A stretch of DNA of 64,000 nt from NCBI RefSeq assembly GCF_001465595.2, contig NZ_CP013481.2, positions 558,001 through 622,000 of the forward strand. Reading direction: 5' to 3'. Below the pieces are notes generated by a model. That model was not told the origin of the DNA. It saw only the letters and a program-made list of their open reading frames with translations, and did no database searches. Origin of the DNA: Pandoraea apista. Its GTDB lineage: Bacteria > Pseudomonadota > Gammaproteobacteria > Burkholderiales > Burkholderiaceae. Below are positions 1-8,699 of this stretch, in pieces (position 1 is the stretch's first letter; each line of letters begins with the position of its first letter). The position numbers and the translations under genes are program-made.

Positions 1-2
1 GC

Positions 3-134
3 GAGAGTGCGTTCTACGAATGGCGTCGCTATGTCTCGTGGGGCGTGCCGGCAATTGCGATCACGCTGCTGGTTCTGCTGTTGATTCTTGTGCTGGCGCT
101 GCGTGCCGGTCGCAGGAAGAACGGCGGTCATTGA
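3..134 (+). CDS. 3' end of a membrane-anchored protein, upstream gene of the EPS cluster (partial)
   Basis: Only the last 43 codons are in the window, and the gene enters from the left edge. The visible tail has a short amphipathic stretch (ESAFYEWRRYVSWG), one strongly hydrophobic helix (about residues 14-33 of the visible part) and a basic end (RAGRRKNGGH), so the protein is probably anchored by a C-terminal membrane helix. It stops 19 bases before the glycosyltransferase start and is likely in the same operon. BcsB-type periplasmic synthase subunits have this C-terminal anchor, so a BcsB-like partner is possible, but too little is visible to assign a family. Confidence 0.6.
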   Translation, partial: ESAFYEWRRYVSWGVPAIAITLLVLLLILVLALRAGRRKNGGH

Positions 135-153
135 GTAGTAGAGGCACGTCATC

Positions 154-1851
154 GTGATCTCTTCTCTCTATTGGCCCTATCTGGTCGCCGACTACTATCA
201 CGCGCTGGAAGTTGCCGGTGCAGTCGTTGGCGTCGCCATCCTGCTCTCGAGCATCGACGATCTGTTCGTCGATGCCTGGTACTGGGTGCGCCAGATCTAT
301 CGCTCGCTGTTCATCAAGCGGCGCTACACGCCGTTGCAGGCATCGCAGTTGCGCGACGCGCGTGAGCAGCCGCTGGCGATCATGGTGCCGGCGTGGCTCG
401 AGTACGACGTGATTGCCGCCATGCTCGAGAGCATGGTGGGCACGCTTGAGTACAAGAACTACATGATTTTCGTCGGCACGTACAAGAACGACGAGAAAAC
501 GAAGACCGAAGTCGAACGGATGCGCCGCCGCTATCGTCAACTGGTGCGCGTGGAGGTGCCTCACGATGGACCGACCTGCAAGGCCGACTGCCTGAACTGG
601 ATCGTGCAGGCGATCTTCAAGCAGAATCAACAGCAGGCAGAGCCCTTTGCCGGCGTGATTCTGCACGACAGCGAAGACGTGCTTCACCCGCTGGAGCTGA
701 AGTACTACAACTACCTGTTACCGCGTATCGACTTCATTCAATTGCCGGTGACCTCGCTCGAGCGCGAATGGTACGAACTCGTTGCAGGCACCTACATGGA
801 CGAGTTTGCCGAATGGCACACCAAGGATCTGGTGGTGCGCGAGAGCCTGTCGAAGATGGTGCCGTCGGCGGGCGTGGGCACGTGTTTCTCGCGTCGCGCC
901 CTCGAAGAGCTGGCCGCCGAGACGCACAACCAGCCTTTCAATACCGACACGCTCACCGAGGATTACGACATCGGCGCGCGGCTGGCGCGTCGTGGCATGA
1001 AGCAGATCTTCGGCAAGTTCCCGGTCGAGTACGTGATCAAGCGCACCGGACTCTTCGGCTTCGGTAAGGAGAAGGTGTCGACGATCCGCATGCCGCTCGG
1101 CATACGCGAGTACTTCCCTAACACGTTCAAGACGGCATATCGGCAGAAGGCGCGCTGGACATTGGGTATTGGCCTGCAAGGCTGGGCACAGGTCGGCTGG
1201 CAGGGTTCGCTCGCCACGAAGTATCTGCTGTTCCGCGACCGCAAGGGCCTGGCCACGTCGTTCATTGCGATCATCGCTTACGTGCTGCTGCTCAACTTCG
1301 TGCTGTTTCTGATCGCCGACAAACTGGGTTGGTGGACGATCTATTACCCGTCGATCTTTCCGCCCAACGGCTGGGTCATGACACTGATGAGTGTGAATGC
1401 CGTTGCGCTGGCGTTGCGCGTATCGCAGCGCAGCTTCTTCGTGTATCACATGTACGGCTGGGAACACGCGCTGCTCGCCGCACCCCGTATGGTGATCGGC
1501 AATTTCATCAATGCAATGGCCGCCGCGCGTGCCTGGCGTCTGTTTATCGTCCATCTCGTCACGGGCAAGCGCCTCGTGTGGGACAAGACGATGCACGATT
1601 TCCCTTCGACCGATCAGCTCACGCAGCAGCGTCAGCGATTGGGTGAATTGTTGCTGTCGTGGCAAGCCATCGATGAGACCAAGCTGGCATTTGCGCTAGA
1701 GACGCAAACCCGCGAGGGTCGCCCGCTTGGCGAAATCCTCATGCAACTGGGCTGGCTCGACGAAGCCACGCTCTCCGAAGCCATCTCGTTTCAGCAAGGT
1801 GTGGCCGCCCCGTCGCTGCAGCCTGCCAACTCTCCCTCTGCCGCGACATGA
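154..1851 (+). CDS. nfrB: NfrB-like processive family-2 glycosyltransferase with C-terminal MshEN c-di-GMP domain
   Basis: Predicted inner-membrane polysaccharide synthase, 565 residues, GTG start. After an N-terminal membrane helix (about 12-40) comes a GT2 domain with the motifs of processive synthases: HDSED (171-175), TED (268-270) and QKARW (331-335). Further membrane helices span about 365-480. Residues 495-547 match the MshEN cyclic-di-GMP-binding motif: RLG, L...L..Q ending at Q518, then LGEIL (525-529), G, and L...I..Q. This order (GT2, membrane, MshEN) is that of E. coli NfrB, which makes the phage N4 receptor glycan under c-di-GMP control. The stop overlaps the NfrA-like start by 4 bases, implying translational coupling. 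The polymer made here is unknown. It is not BcsA, because there is no PilZ domain. Confidence 0.85.
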   Translation: MISSLYWPYLVADYYHALEVAGAVVGVAILLSSIDDLFVDAWYWVRQIYRSLFIKRRYTPLQASQLRDAREQPLAIMVPAWLEYDVIAAMLESMVGTLEYKNYMIFVGTYKNDEKTKTEVERMRRRYRQLVRVEVPHDGPTCKADCLNWIVQAIFKQNQQQAEPFAGVILHDSEDVLHPLELKYYNYLLPRIDFIQLPVTSLEREWYELVAGTYMDEFAEWHTKDLVVRESLSKMVPSAGVGTCFSRRALEELAAETHNQPFNTDTLTEDYDIGARLARRGMKQIFGKFPVEYVIKRTGLFGFGKEKVSTIRMPLGIREYFPNTFKTAYRQKARWTLGIGLQGWAQVGWQGSLATKYLLFRDRKGLATSFIAIIAYVLLLNFVLFLIADKLGWWTIYYPSIFPPNGWVMTLMSVNAVALALRVSQRSFFVYHMYGWEHALLAAPRMVIGNFINAMAAARAWRLFIVHLVTGKRLVWDKTMHDFPSTDQLTQQRQRLGELLLSWQAIDETKLAFALETQTREGRPLGEILMQLGWLDEATLSEAISFQQGVAAPSLQPANSPSAAT

Positions 1852-4634
1852 TGACGCCCTCAACGCCTCTGACGCCTCTGACGCCTTTGCGCACACTCGC
1901 ACTCGTTGCGGCGATGACCTGTTGTGGGTCCGCGCTTCCGACGTCGGCATTCGCTCAGACATCCTCGGCCACTGCCGACAAGGCAACCGGTGAAGCACCG
2001 CTTTCCGGCCAGGCATGGAAACTCGCCGATCAGGCGTACAAGCACTATCAGGCCGGTCGCTTCGCGCAGGCGGCAACGGCAGCGGCGGGCGCGGTTCGTC
2101 TGCGCCCCGACGTTTTGCGTTTGCGCATGCTGCTCGTTTATTCGCTGCAACGGGCGGGCAAGCTCGACGAGGCGCGCAAGGCTGTCGACGACGCACTCAA
2201 ATACGGTTTCAATGCCCCGGCGTTGCGCGATGCGAATACGAATCTGGCACAGGCGCAGGCAAGCGGGCCGCCGCCGACCGAAGCCTACCGGCGCGGTTTC
2301 CCCATCGCAACGCAAGCCTATACCGAATACAACGCCCAGCAATATGCCGAATCTGCGGCGCACGCGGAGCAGGCGTTCCGCATCGATCCGTCGCAGGGCG
2401 CATGGGCGCTGTTGTGGATCGGCGCGCTCGAAGCTCAGGAAAAGCTCGACGACGGCGTGGCCGCAGCCAACGCCGCGATATCGCTTGGCGCGCCGAATAC
2501 GTCGGATCTGAAGGCCCGTATTCAGGTGCTGCGCGCGCGCAAGGCCGTAGAGCCAGCCAGTCAGGGCTATCAGGCGATCATCGATAACCAGCCGAAGCAA
2601 GCCATTCCTTTTGCACGCGAGGCGGTCGGTCTTGCGCCGGAAGACGACAGCTATCGCTTGCTGCTGATCTCGGCGCTCATGCTCGACAATCAGTTGCAGG
2701 AAGCGGAAGACGCGGCATCCGAGGCGCTCAAGCAAAACGACGAGAACACCGTGGCGCTGGAGATGCGCGGATACCTGCGTCAGCTTCAGGGCAAGAAAGC
2801 CCTCGCCGATGCGGACTTCGACGAAGCGATCAAGCAGGACTGGCTCGACGAAGGGCAGGTTCGCAATGTCCGCCTGATTGCGGCCGACGCGGCGCTCGCC
2901 GGTGGCGATCATGCGAGGGCGATAGCGCTTCTCGCGCCGCTGAGCGACAAAGACGACGCGGTGAAATCACGACTGAAGCTCGCGCGTTCAAGCAAGCGGC
3001 CACCGCCGACGCTCACGCAGGTCAACTTCCCGGCGCCGATTCAGGACCCACGCGAAACGCCGTACGGCACGGTCTACGAACTGCTGCCGTATGACACTGT
3101 CGGGTACGGCGGGCCGTCTGCGCAGGCTTATGCGGCTTATGACCGCGAGGACTATCAGGAAGCGATCAAGCAGGCGCGTCGCGCGGTGGAACTGGACCCG
3201 AAGAGCCCGATCTACCAGAGTCTGTTGACGACGGCGCTGGCGGCCGGGAATTCGACGCAGGCGAAGGAGGCTAGCGAGCGCATCGAAAAGGCGCTCGCAG
3301 AGAAGCCGGGCGATCCGGACCTGCTGATTCAGCGTGGCTATTTGCGTCAGCGTATCGGCGAGCCCGCGCTGGCCGTCGAAGATTTCCAGGCAGCGCGCGC
3401 CAGCGGCAAAGCGTCACCCGATGTCGTGCTTGCCGAGGGGTATGCCCTCTCGGCTGCGGGCCGCAAGGCCGACGCCGAGGCAACCTTCCGCAAGGCCATC
3501 GACGACTACGATGCGAAGCGGCTATCGCTCACGCCGGAGCAACTCTACGACACACGAGGCGCTATTGCCGATGTGTCGCGCCAATGGGGTGCCACGGTCT
3601 CTGTGGGGTATCGCGGTGCGCGCCCCGCGGGCGGAAGTCTTGGCGGGGCGGCGATCTCTGTGCCGGGCAATGCCGTATTCAGTACCGCCGAAGTTTTCTG
3701 GCGTCCGCGCGGCTGGTTGAATTCGAACGATCGCGCGTTCGAGGTGTACGGGCAGTTGACGAACACGTTGTACGACGCCGGGGGCCGAACCATTGCGCAG
3801 TCGGGTCTCGATCCGTGCAGTCAGGCGCCGATCAACATCGATCCGACATCGAACCGGGGCAGCGCCGGCTTTCCCACGACGGTGGGCATTCTTGGCGTGC
3901 GCTTCACCCCGTCGACCGAGTTGGGACTGACGTTCGGTCTGGAGCGACAGTTCCTGCTCGGGTCGGCAACTCGCTCAGGCACCTTCCAGCCGAAACGGCA
4001 GGACCTGCAATGCACGTTGAATCAGAACAATCAGACGGCGAATTACCACGCCAATGCGGGGAATGGCGGTTGGCAGGCCTATGCCACGTACGGGTACTAC
4101 ATCGGCAGTGAACTGCGCATGGACCAGCCGAGCTGGTTCACGCTCGAAAGCTACGTGCAGGCGGGCTATTCGTGGCAAGACCTGCCGTCCGATCTCTGGC
4201 TCACGGACAACACGACGGGCGCGGCCACCACCAGCACCTCGGGCAAGGTCAAGCGGCGGCAGTATTTCGCCGCCTTCGAAGTGCGTGCCGGACAAAGCTT
4301 CCGCATGGACCAGATCAGCGAGCACCTCGTGCTGTATCCCTACGTGGTTCTCGCGGGCGATTGGCTGAAGAACGCCGACAGCGTGGAAGGCCTCGCGATC
4401 AACGATCAGGGCACGCCGCCGCAAGCCGTGAACAGTTACGACCTGCTGGGCAATAGTTCGTCGTGGTCGCTGGGGGCGGGTGTCGGCTTCAACGTCCGTT
4501 ACTACTTCCGCTCGGACCATTACAACACCGCCCGTTCGTATGTCGATTTCGCCACGCAGTATCGCTTCAACATTGGTGGCGGTCAGGCAGATCGCGCGAA
4601 GGGGCTGTTCCTGACGTTCACGCTGTCGTACTGA
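1848..4634 (+). CDS. nfrA: NfrA-like TPR / outer-membrane exopolysaccharide export protein
   Basis: 928 residues. An N-terminal signal peptide (hydrophobic core around LALVAAMTCC, cleavage near AFAQ) is followed by about 500 residues of alanine-rich tetratricopeptide-like helices (for example YKHYQAGRFAQAA and YDREDYQEAIKQARR). The last 350 residues are rich in Gly, Tyr and Trp, alternate like a beta barrel and end in a terminal Tyr. This is the layout of NfrA, the outer-membrane partner of NfrB; PgaA and BcsC share the TPR-plus-barrel plan. It probably carries the polymer made by the preceding synthase across periplasm and outer membrane. It overlaps that gene by 4 bases and lies 44 bases before the next one. 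Confidence 0.82.
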   Translation: MMTPSTPLTPLTPLRTLALVAAMTCCGSALPTSAFAQTSSATADKATGEAPLSGQAWKLADQAYKHYQAGRFAQAATAAAGAVRLRPDVLRLRMLLVYSLQRAGKLDEARKAVDDALKYGFNAPALRDANTNLAQAQASGPPPTEAYRRGFPIATQAYTEYNAQQYAESAAHAEQAFRIDPSQGAWALLWIGALEAQEKLDDGVAAANAAISLGAPNTSDLKARIQVLRARKAVEPASQGYQAIIDNQPKQAIPFAREAVGLAPEDDSYRLLLISALMLDNQLQEAEDAASEALKQNDENTVALEMRGYLRQLQGKKALADADFDEAIKQDWLDEGQVRNVRLIAADAALAGGDHARAIALLAPLSDKDDAVKSRLKLARSSKRPPPTLTQVNFPAPIQDPRETPYGTVYELLPYDTVGYGGPSAQAYAAYDREDYQEAIKQARRAVELDPKSPIYQSLLTTALAAGNSTQAKEASERIEKALAEKPGDPDLLIQRGYLRQRIGEPALAVEDFQAARASGKASPDVVLAEGYALSAAGRKADAEATFRKAIDDYDAKRLSLTPEQLYDTRGAIADVSRQWGATVSVGYRGARPAGGSLGGAAISVPGNAVFSTAEVFWRPRGWLNSNDRAFEVYGQLTNTLYDAGGRTIAQSGLDPCSQAPINIDPTSNRGSAGFPTTVGILGVRFTPSTELGLTFGLERQFLLGSATRSGTFQPKRQDLQCTLNQNNQTANYHANAGNGGWQAYATYGYYIGSELRMDQPSWFTLESYVQAGYSWQDLPSDLWLTDNTTGAATTSTSGKVKRRQYFAAFEVRAGQSFRMDQISEHLVLYPYVVLAGDWLKNADSVEGLAINDQGTPPQAVNSYDLLGNSSSWSLGAGVGFNVRYYFRSDHYNTARSYVDFATQYRFNIGGGQADRAKGLFLTFTLSY

Positions 4635-4678
4635 GTATTGAGCATGAAAGATCTTCATCGATATCTAGGAGTTGGCGC

Positions 4679-5689
4679 ATGACCCCCAATGCTTTCGAAT
4701 CTCGCGCGCCGCGTTGCATAGGCGCCGGCATGCTTCGTTGCCTGACGGCTTGTGCCATGACGCTGGCCTTCGCCGCTGCGCAGGCGCAAGACGCCTCGAC
4801 GCTGATCATTCGCGGCAAGGACAACTGGCTGTTCCCGGGTTGGGGAAGCCTCACGCAGGTGGACACGCGTGGCATCGACGCGAATACGGAACTCGTGCGC
4901 GAAGCGCGCGATGCGCTCGCCGCACGCAATATCAAACTCGAAGTGTTGCTGTTGCCGGACAAGTCGCTCTTCTATCAGGACAAGTTGCCCGACGGCAAAG
5001 TCATGAGTCCCGAAGTCAAGGCGCGCTACAAGACGATTTTGGGCAAGCTGCAAGCGGCCGGCATCAGTACCTTCGACGACGAAACCATCCTGCGCGGCAT
5101 CAAGGATGGCGGTCAGGACGTGTATTACCGCACTGACCAGCACTGGACACAGGTGGCGGCCGATGCCACCGCGCAGGCGACGGCCGACATGATCCGCCGG
5201 GACGTGCCTAATCTGGCGGGTCAGCCCGGCACCGGCCTGCCGCTGGGCGCCATGGTCAACGACCGCCGTTACGGCGATCTGGCCGATCTGTTCATGACGG
5301 CCGACGAACGCAAGAAGATCGGCCGTGAGGTGTTTATGGTACGTCGCCCGTCGGAAGGTCAGGCCCTGCTCGACGATGCGCCTGCACCGGTGCACATCAC
5401 GGGCCACAGCATGATGCAGCCGTACTTCGGCTTCCCGCAGAAGCTCTCGAACCTGCTTGACCGGCCGGTCTCCGTCAACTGGAAGCCCGGCAATGTGGGC
5501 CAATGGGTGATGCTGCTCGAATACCTGGAGTCGCCCGCGTTCAAGCAGACGAAGCCGCAGGTGCTGGTCTGGCAGATCTTCGAACCTGCCTATTCGCAAG
5601 GTCCGGATGCCGCCGGTCTGTGGGACAACGCCTCGATCATGACGCCCGACACATGGCGCAAGCGTCTGAAGGCCGCAACGGGAAATTGA
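4679..5689 (+). CDS. AlgJ/AlgX-like periplasmic SGNH acyltransferase, copy 1
   Basis: 336 residues with a cleavable signal peptide (hydrophobic stretch ending near AQAQD). The start was chosen because an AGGAG sits 7 bases before this ATG and a signal peptide follows; the frame is open further upstream into nfrA. The N-terminal GKDNWLF motif is typical of the AlgX/AlgJ SGNH-like domain. The catalytic Asp-x-His is seen at D153/H155 (TDQHW) and the candidate nucleophile is S244 in TGHSMM. AlgX and AlgJ transfer acetyl groups to alginate in the periplasm, so a similar acyl transfer to the NfrB product is likely. It is followed after 4 bases by a second, divergent member of the family. Confidence 0.75.
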   Translation: MTPNAFESRAPRCIGAGMLRCLTACAMTLAFAAAQAQDASTLIIRGKDNWLFPGWGSLTQVDTRGIDANTELVREARDALAARNIKLEVLLLPDKSLFYQDKLPDGKVMSPEVKARYKTILGKLQAAGISTFDDETILRGIKDGGQDVYYRTDQHWTQVAADATAQATADMIRRDVPNLAGQPGTGLPLGAMVNDRRYGDLADLFMTADERKKIGREVFMVRRPSEGQALLDDAPAPVHITGHSMMQPYFGFPQKLSNLLDRPVSVNWKPGNVGQWVMLLEYLESPAFKQTKPQVLVWQIFEPAYSQGPDAAGLWDNASIMTPDTWRKRLKAATGN

Positions 5690-5693
5690 GCAC

Positions 5694-6809
5694 GTGCCGG
5701 ACATTGAATCCCCCCAAGCGCCGTCGCATCGGCTGACGGCGTTCGTGATGGCGGCGCTGCTCGCCGCCGGCCTCGTCTGGGGCGTGTGGACACTCGCCCA
5801 CGCCCGGCTTGAGCGCGAGCAGGTGAATCTGAGCGCTTGGCTCAACGGCACGGCGGGCGCCGCACTGAACAAGTCGTTGCGCCTCCCCGAGCAGGACACC
5901 GTCGAGACGTGGAACGCCGCGGTTCGCTACCGTGTGCTCGGCGACGTTGGCGAGCAGGTCGCCATGGGCTGCGCGCAATGGATGTTCTATCGCGACGGCA
6001 TGCGACCCAGACCCGGCACGGGTGACGCCGTGTTTGCAGATCGCCTGCGTCTGATGCACGACTGGCTGACGCAGGTGCGCGCGCAAGGCGTGAAGGTGCT
6101 GGTGGTGGCGGTGCCGGACAAATCGCGTATCGAGTCGGCACATTTGTGCGGACGGCAGGTATCGCAAACCATGCTCGCGCGTCTGGATATCGTGAAATCG
6201 GCGTTGCAACGCGAAGGGGTGCCGTTCGTCGATCTGCGCCCGACGCTCGCGGCGGCCGAGCAGCCCATGTTTTTCCGTACCGACGTGCACATGAATGCCG
6301 ACGGGGCAAGAGCGGCGGCGGCCGCGGTGGCGCATGCCGGCCTCTCGCTGCTGCCCGGCAAGGGATCGCAAGCGTTCGATATTGGCACGCCGGCCCCGGC
6401 GCAGCCCCGCGTAGGCGATTTGCTTGCGCTCTCCGGGCTGGCGCATGCGCGCGACCCGTGGCGGCCGCGTCCGGATCTTGCGTCGGCGCAGCACATCGCG
6501 CCGATCCGCGCAGGCGGACTGCTCGACGATACGCCGCCCGTCGAGGTCATGCTCGCCGGTAGCTCGCACGGACGCCGTAGCAATTTCGCAGAGTGGCTTG
6601 GCGTCGATCTGGGGCGCGAAGTGTGGAACCTGAGTATGGACGGCGGCGATTTTGCCGGTGCGCTGACGGTCGCCCTCAAGCAGCGCGCGCAGTGGCCCAA
6701 GAGTTTGAAACTGGTGATCTGGGAATTCTCGGAGAACGCGTTATCGCTGCCGCTCAGCGACGACGAGAAAGCCGCACTGACCCGTTTGCCCCAACGTCCG
6801 ACGACCTGA
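5694..6809 (+). CDS. AlgJ/DltD-like membrane-anchored SGNH acyltransferase, copy 2
   Basis: 371 residues, GTG start 4 bases after the previous stop. An N-terminal uncleaved helix (about residues 15-37) anchors it with the rest in the periplasm. The Asp-x-His pair is D197/H199 (RTDVHM), and the nucleophile region is AGSSHG with S290/S291, closer to the AlgJ form than copy 1. The family moves acyl groups from an MBOAT partner to a polysaccharide, and the MBOAT gene begins 13 bases downstream. The two copies share the fold but little sequence, so they may act in relay (as AlgJ and AlgX do) or on different sites. Confidence 0.72.
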   Translation: MPDIESPQAPSHRLTAFVMAALLAAGLVWGVWTLAHARLEREQVNLSAWLNGTAGAALNKSLRLPEQDTVETWNAAVRYRVLGDVGEQVAMGCAQWMFYRDGMRPRPGTGDAVFADRLRLMHDWLTQVRAQGVKVLVVAVPDKSRIESAHLCGRQVSQTMLARLDIVKSALQREGVPFVDLRPTLAAAEQPMFFRTDVHMNADGARAAAAAVAHAGLSLLPGKGSQAFDIGTPAPAQPRVGDLLALSGLAHARDPWRPRPDLASAQHIAPIRAGGLLDDTPPVEVMLAGSSHGRRSNFAEWLGVDLGREVWNLSMDGGDFAGALTVALKQRAQWPKSLKLVIWEFSENALSLPLSDDEKAALTRLPQRPTT

Positions 6810-6822
6810 TACGCGATATCCG

Positions 6823-8400
6823 ATGCTGTTCAATTCTTATCTGTTCCTGTTGCTGTTCCTGCCGGTGGCGCTGGCCGGGCATTACATCAGCGGGGCGATC
6901 AATCTGCGTCTCGCAGCGTTCTGGCTGTGTCTGACGTCGTTTGTGTTCTACGGCTGGTGGAATCCCCAGTTCGTGGTCTTGCTCGCCATTTCGATCGCAT
7001 TCAACTACGCAATCAGTCAGGGCGTGTTGCGAAACGCGGGCCGTGTACGGGTGCAGAACGCCATCGTTGCGCTGGGCGTGGGTGTCGATCTGGCGGTGCT
7101 GTTCCACTACAAGTATTTCGCCGCGCTGCTCGGATTTCTGCACGATCTCGGTCTGACACATTCGACGATCGACACGTTGGTGCTGCCGCTGGGGATCTCG
7201 TTCTTCACGTTCACGCAGATCGGATATCTGCTCGACTGCCGCTCGGGGCTGGTCAAGGAACGCAGCCTGCTCAGCTATGTACTGTTCGTCACGTTCTTTC
7301 CGCATCTGATCGCCGGCCCCATCCTTCATCACAAGGAGATGATGCCGCAGTTTGCGCAGCGCGAGAATTACCGCTTCAAGGCGGAAAACCTGTCGATTGG
7401 CGGCATTCTTTTCGTGATCGGGCTGGCCAAGAAAGTACTGCTGGCCGACGCTATCGCCCCCTATGCCGATGCGGGGTTTGCTTCGCCGGGCGACCTGCAA
7501 TTCTGGGGCGCATGGGGAACCAGTCTCTGTTATGCGTTGCAGGTGTACTTCGATTTTTCGGGCTATTCGGACATGGCGCTGGGGCTGGCGAAAATGTTCG
7601 GCATTCGCTTCCCGCTGAACTTCAACTCCCCATACAAGGCCACAAGCGTCATCGATTTCTGGGCGCGCTGGCACATTACACTCACGCGCTATCTGACGGC
7701 CTATCTGTACTACCCCGTGGCGATGGCGATTTCGCGTCGCCGGAGTGAGCGCGGATTGCCCGGCGGCTCGGAAGCCGCGCGTACGCCGTCGGGTTTTCTG
7801 AGCACGATCGTCGTGCCGACGGTTTTCACCATGGGACTGGCCGGTGTTTGGCACGGCGCGGGATTTCAGTTTCTGGTCTTCGGCCTGTTGCATGCGGCCT
7901 ACCTTTCGATCAACCACGGCTGGCGCATTTTCGTTGTCGGCCGCAAACCGGCGTCGCGCAAGGTGCATTGGCCGTCGCATATCGCGTCGGTGGCGCTCAC
8001 CTTCGTGGCGGTGCTGGTCGCGCAGGCTTTTTTCCGCGCCAATGGCGTGCACGACGCCTTGTCGCTGCTCGGCGGTATGGTCGGTTTGCGAGGCGTCGAG
8101 GCGTGGCCGTCGCTTAGCTATCTCGATGGCACAAGTCTGGGAGACGGATGGCGTTTGCTGATCGGACATCATCTGCAATTAGCCTATGTCGTGGTGCTGC
8201 TGGGCATTGTCTGGTTCACCCCGAATGCTCATCAGATTCTCGGGCGCTATTCGCCGGCCTTGTTCAAGGTGCAGGAAGCAGCACGCCGATTCATGCGCTG
8301 GCAACCGAATCCGGCGTGGCTGTCGGTCACGCTCGTGTTGCTGTTTTTGTGCCTCGTGAATCTGCACAAGGAAACACGTTTCCTCTATTTCCAGTTTTGA
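6823..8400 (+). CDS. MBOAT-family O-acyltransferase (AlgI/DltB-like)
   Basis: 525 residues, polytopic, about 11-12 hydrophobic helices. Family landmarks include the FFPHLIAGPILHH segment, the WARWHITLTRYL segment and the catalytic histidine H344 in GVWHGAG. MBOAT proteins of the AlgI and DltB groups take an acyl group from a cytoplasmic donor and pass it across the membrane. With a dedicated carrier protein and an adenylating ligase directly downstream, the donor here is probably an acyl- or aminoacyl-ACP, as for DltB, rather than acetyl-CoA. Length is close to AlgI (about 520) and longer than most DltB. Confidence 0.88.
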   Translation: MLFNSYLFLLLFLPVALAGHYISGAINLRLAAFWLCLTSFVFYGWWNPQFVVLLAISIAFNYAISQGVLRNAGRVRVQNAIVALGVGVDLAVLFHYKYFAALLGFLHDLGLTHSTIDTLVLPLGISFFTFTQIGYLLDCRSGLVKERSLLSYVLFVTFFPHLIAGPILHHKEMMPQFAQRENYRFKAENLSIGGILFVIGLAKKVLLADAIAPYADAGFASPGDLQFWGAWGTSLCYALQVYFDFSGYSDMALGLAKMFGIRFPLNFNSPYKATSVIDFWARWHITLTRYLTAYLYYPVAMAISRRRSERGLPGGSEAARTPSGFLSTIVVPTVFTMGLAGVWHGAGFQFLVFGLLHAAYLSINHGWRIFVVGRKPASRKVHWPSHIASVALTFVAVLVAQAFFRANGVHDALSLLGGMVGLRGVEAWPSLSYLDGTSLGDGWRLLIGHHLQLAYVVVLLGIVWFTPNAHQILGRYSPALFKVQEAARRFMRWQPNPAWLSVTLVLLFLCLVNLHKETRFLYFQF

Positions 8401-8427
8401 TTGCGAATTGCTCGCAGGAGTCGTTTT

Positions 8428-8667
8428 ATGAACATCAACGAGATTGAAAGCAAAGTCGCCGAGATCATCGGCAATATCGTTTTGACGCAAGTCGAACCCG
8501 ACACGCTGCTCATTGACTCCGGGTTGGTCGACTCGCTCTCGGCGGTCGACGTGGTCCTCGCCGTAGAGCGCGAGTTCGGCGTGAAAGTGCCGCCGTCGGA
8601 GATCGACGTGTATCTGGAATCGGTGCACACGCTGGCCGAGTTCATTGCGGAACACAAGCGCGCCTGA
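8428..8667 (+). CDS. Acyl carrier protein (DltC-like)
   Basis: 79-residue acidic four-helix carrier protein with the phosphopantetheine site DSL, Ser at residue 36. The ATG is preceded at a spacing of 7 bases by GCAGGAG. It would need a phosphopantetheinyl transferase encoded elsewhere. Placed between the MBOAT and the adenylating ligase, it most likely holds the activated acid as a thioester for transfer by the MBOAT, the role of DltC in lipoteichoic acid D-alanylation. It is not the fatty-acid ACP: no fab genes are nearby and it sits inside the polysaccharide operon. Confidence 0.82.
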   Translation: MNINEIESKVAEIIGNIVLTQVEPDTLLIDSGLVDSLSAVDVVLAVEREFGVKVPPSEIDVYLESVHTLAEFIAEHKRA

Positions 8668-8699
8668 GTCCCGGCGCGATTTGCCAGAGGAGTTCAACC

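Noticed and set aside
154..1851. Bacterial cellulose synthase BcsA
   Set aside because: The GT2 motifs fit, but there is no PilZ domain; the MshEN tail and the NfrA-like partner fit NfrB better.
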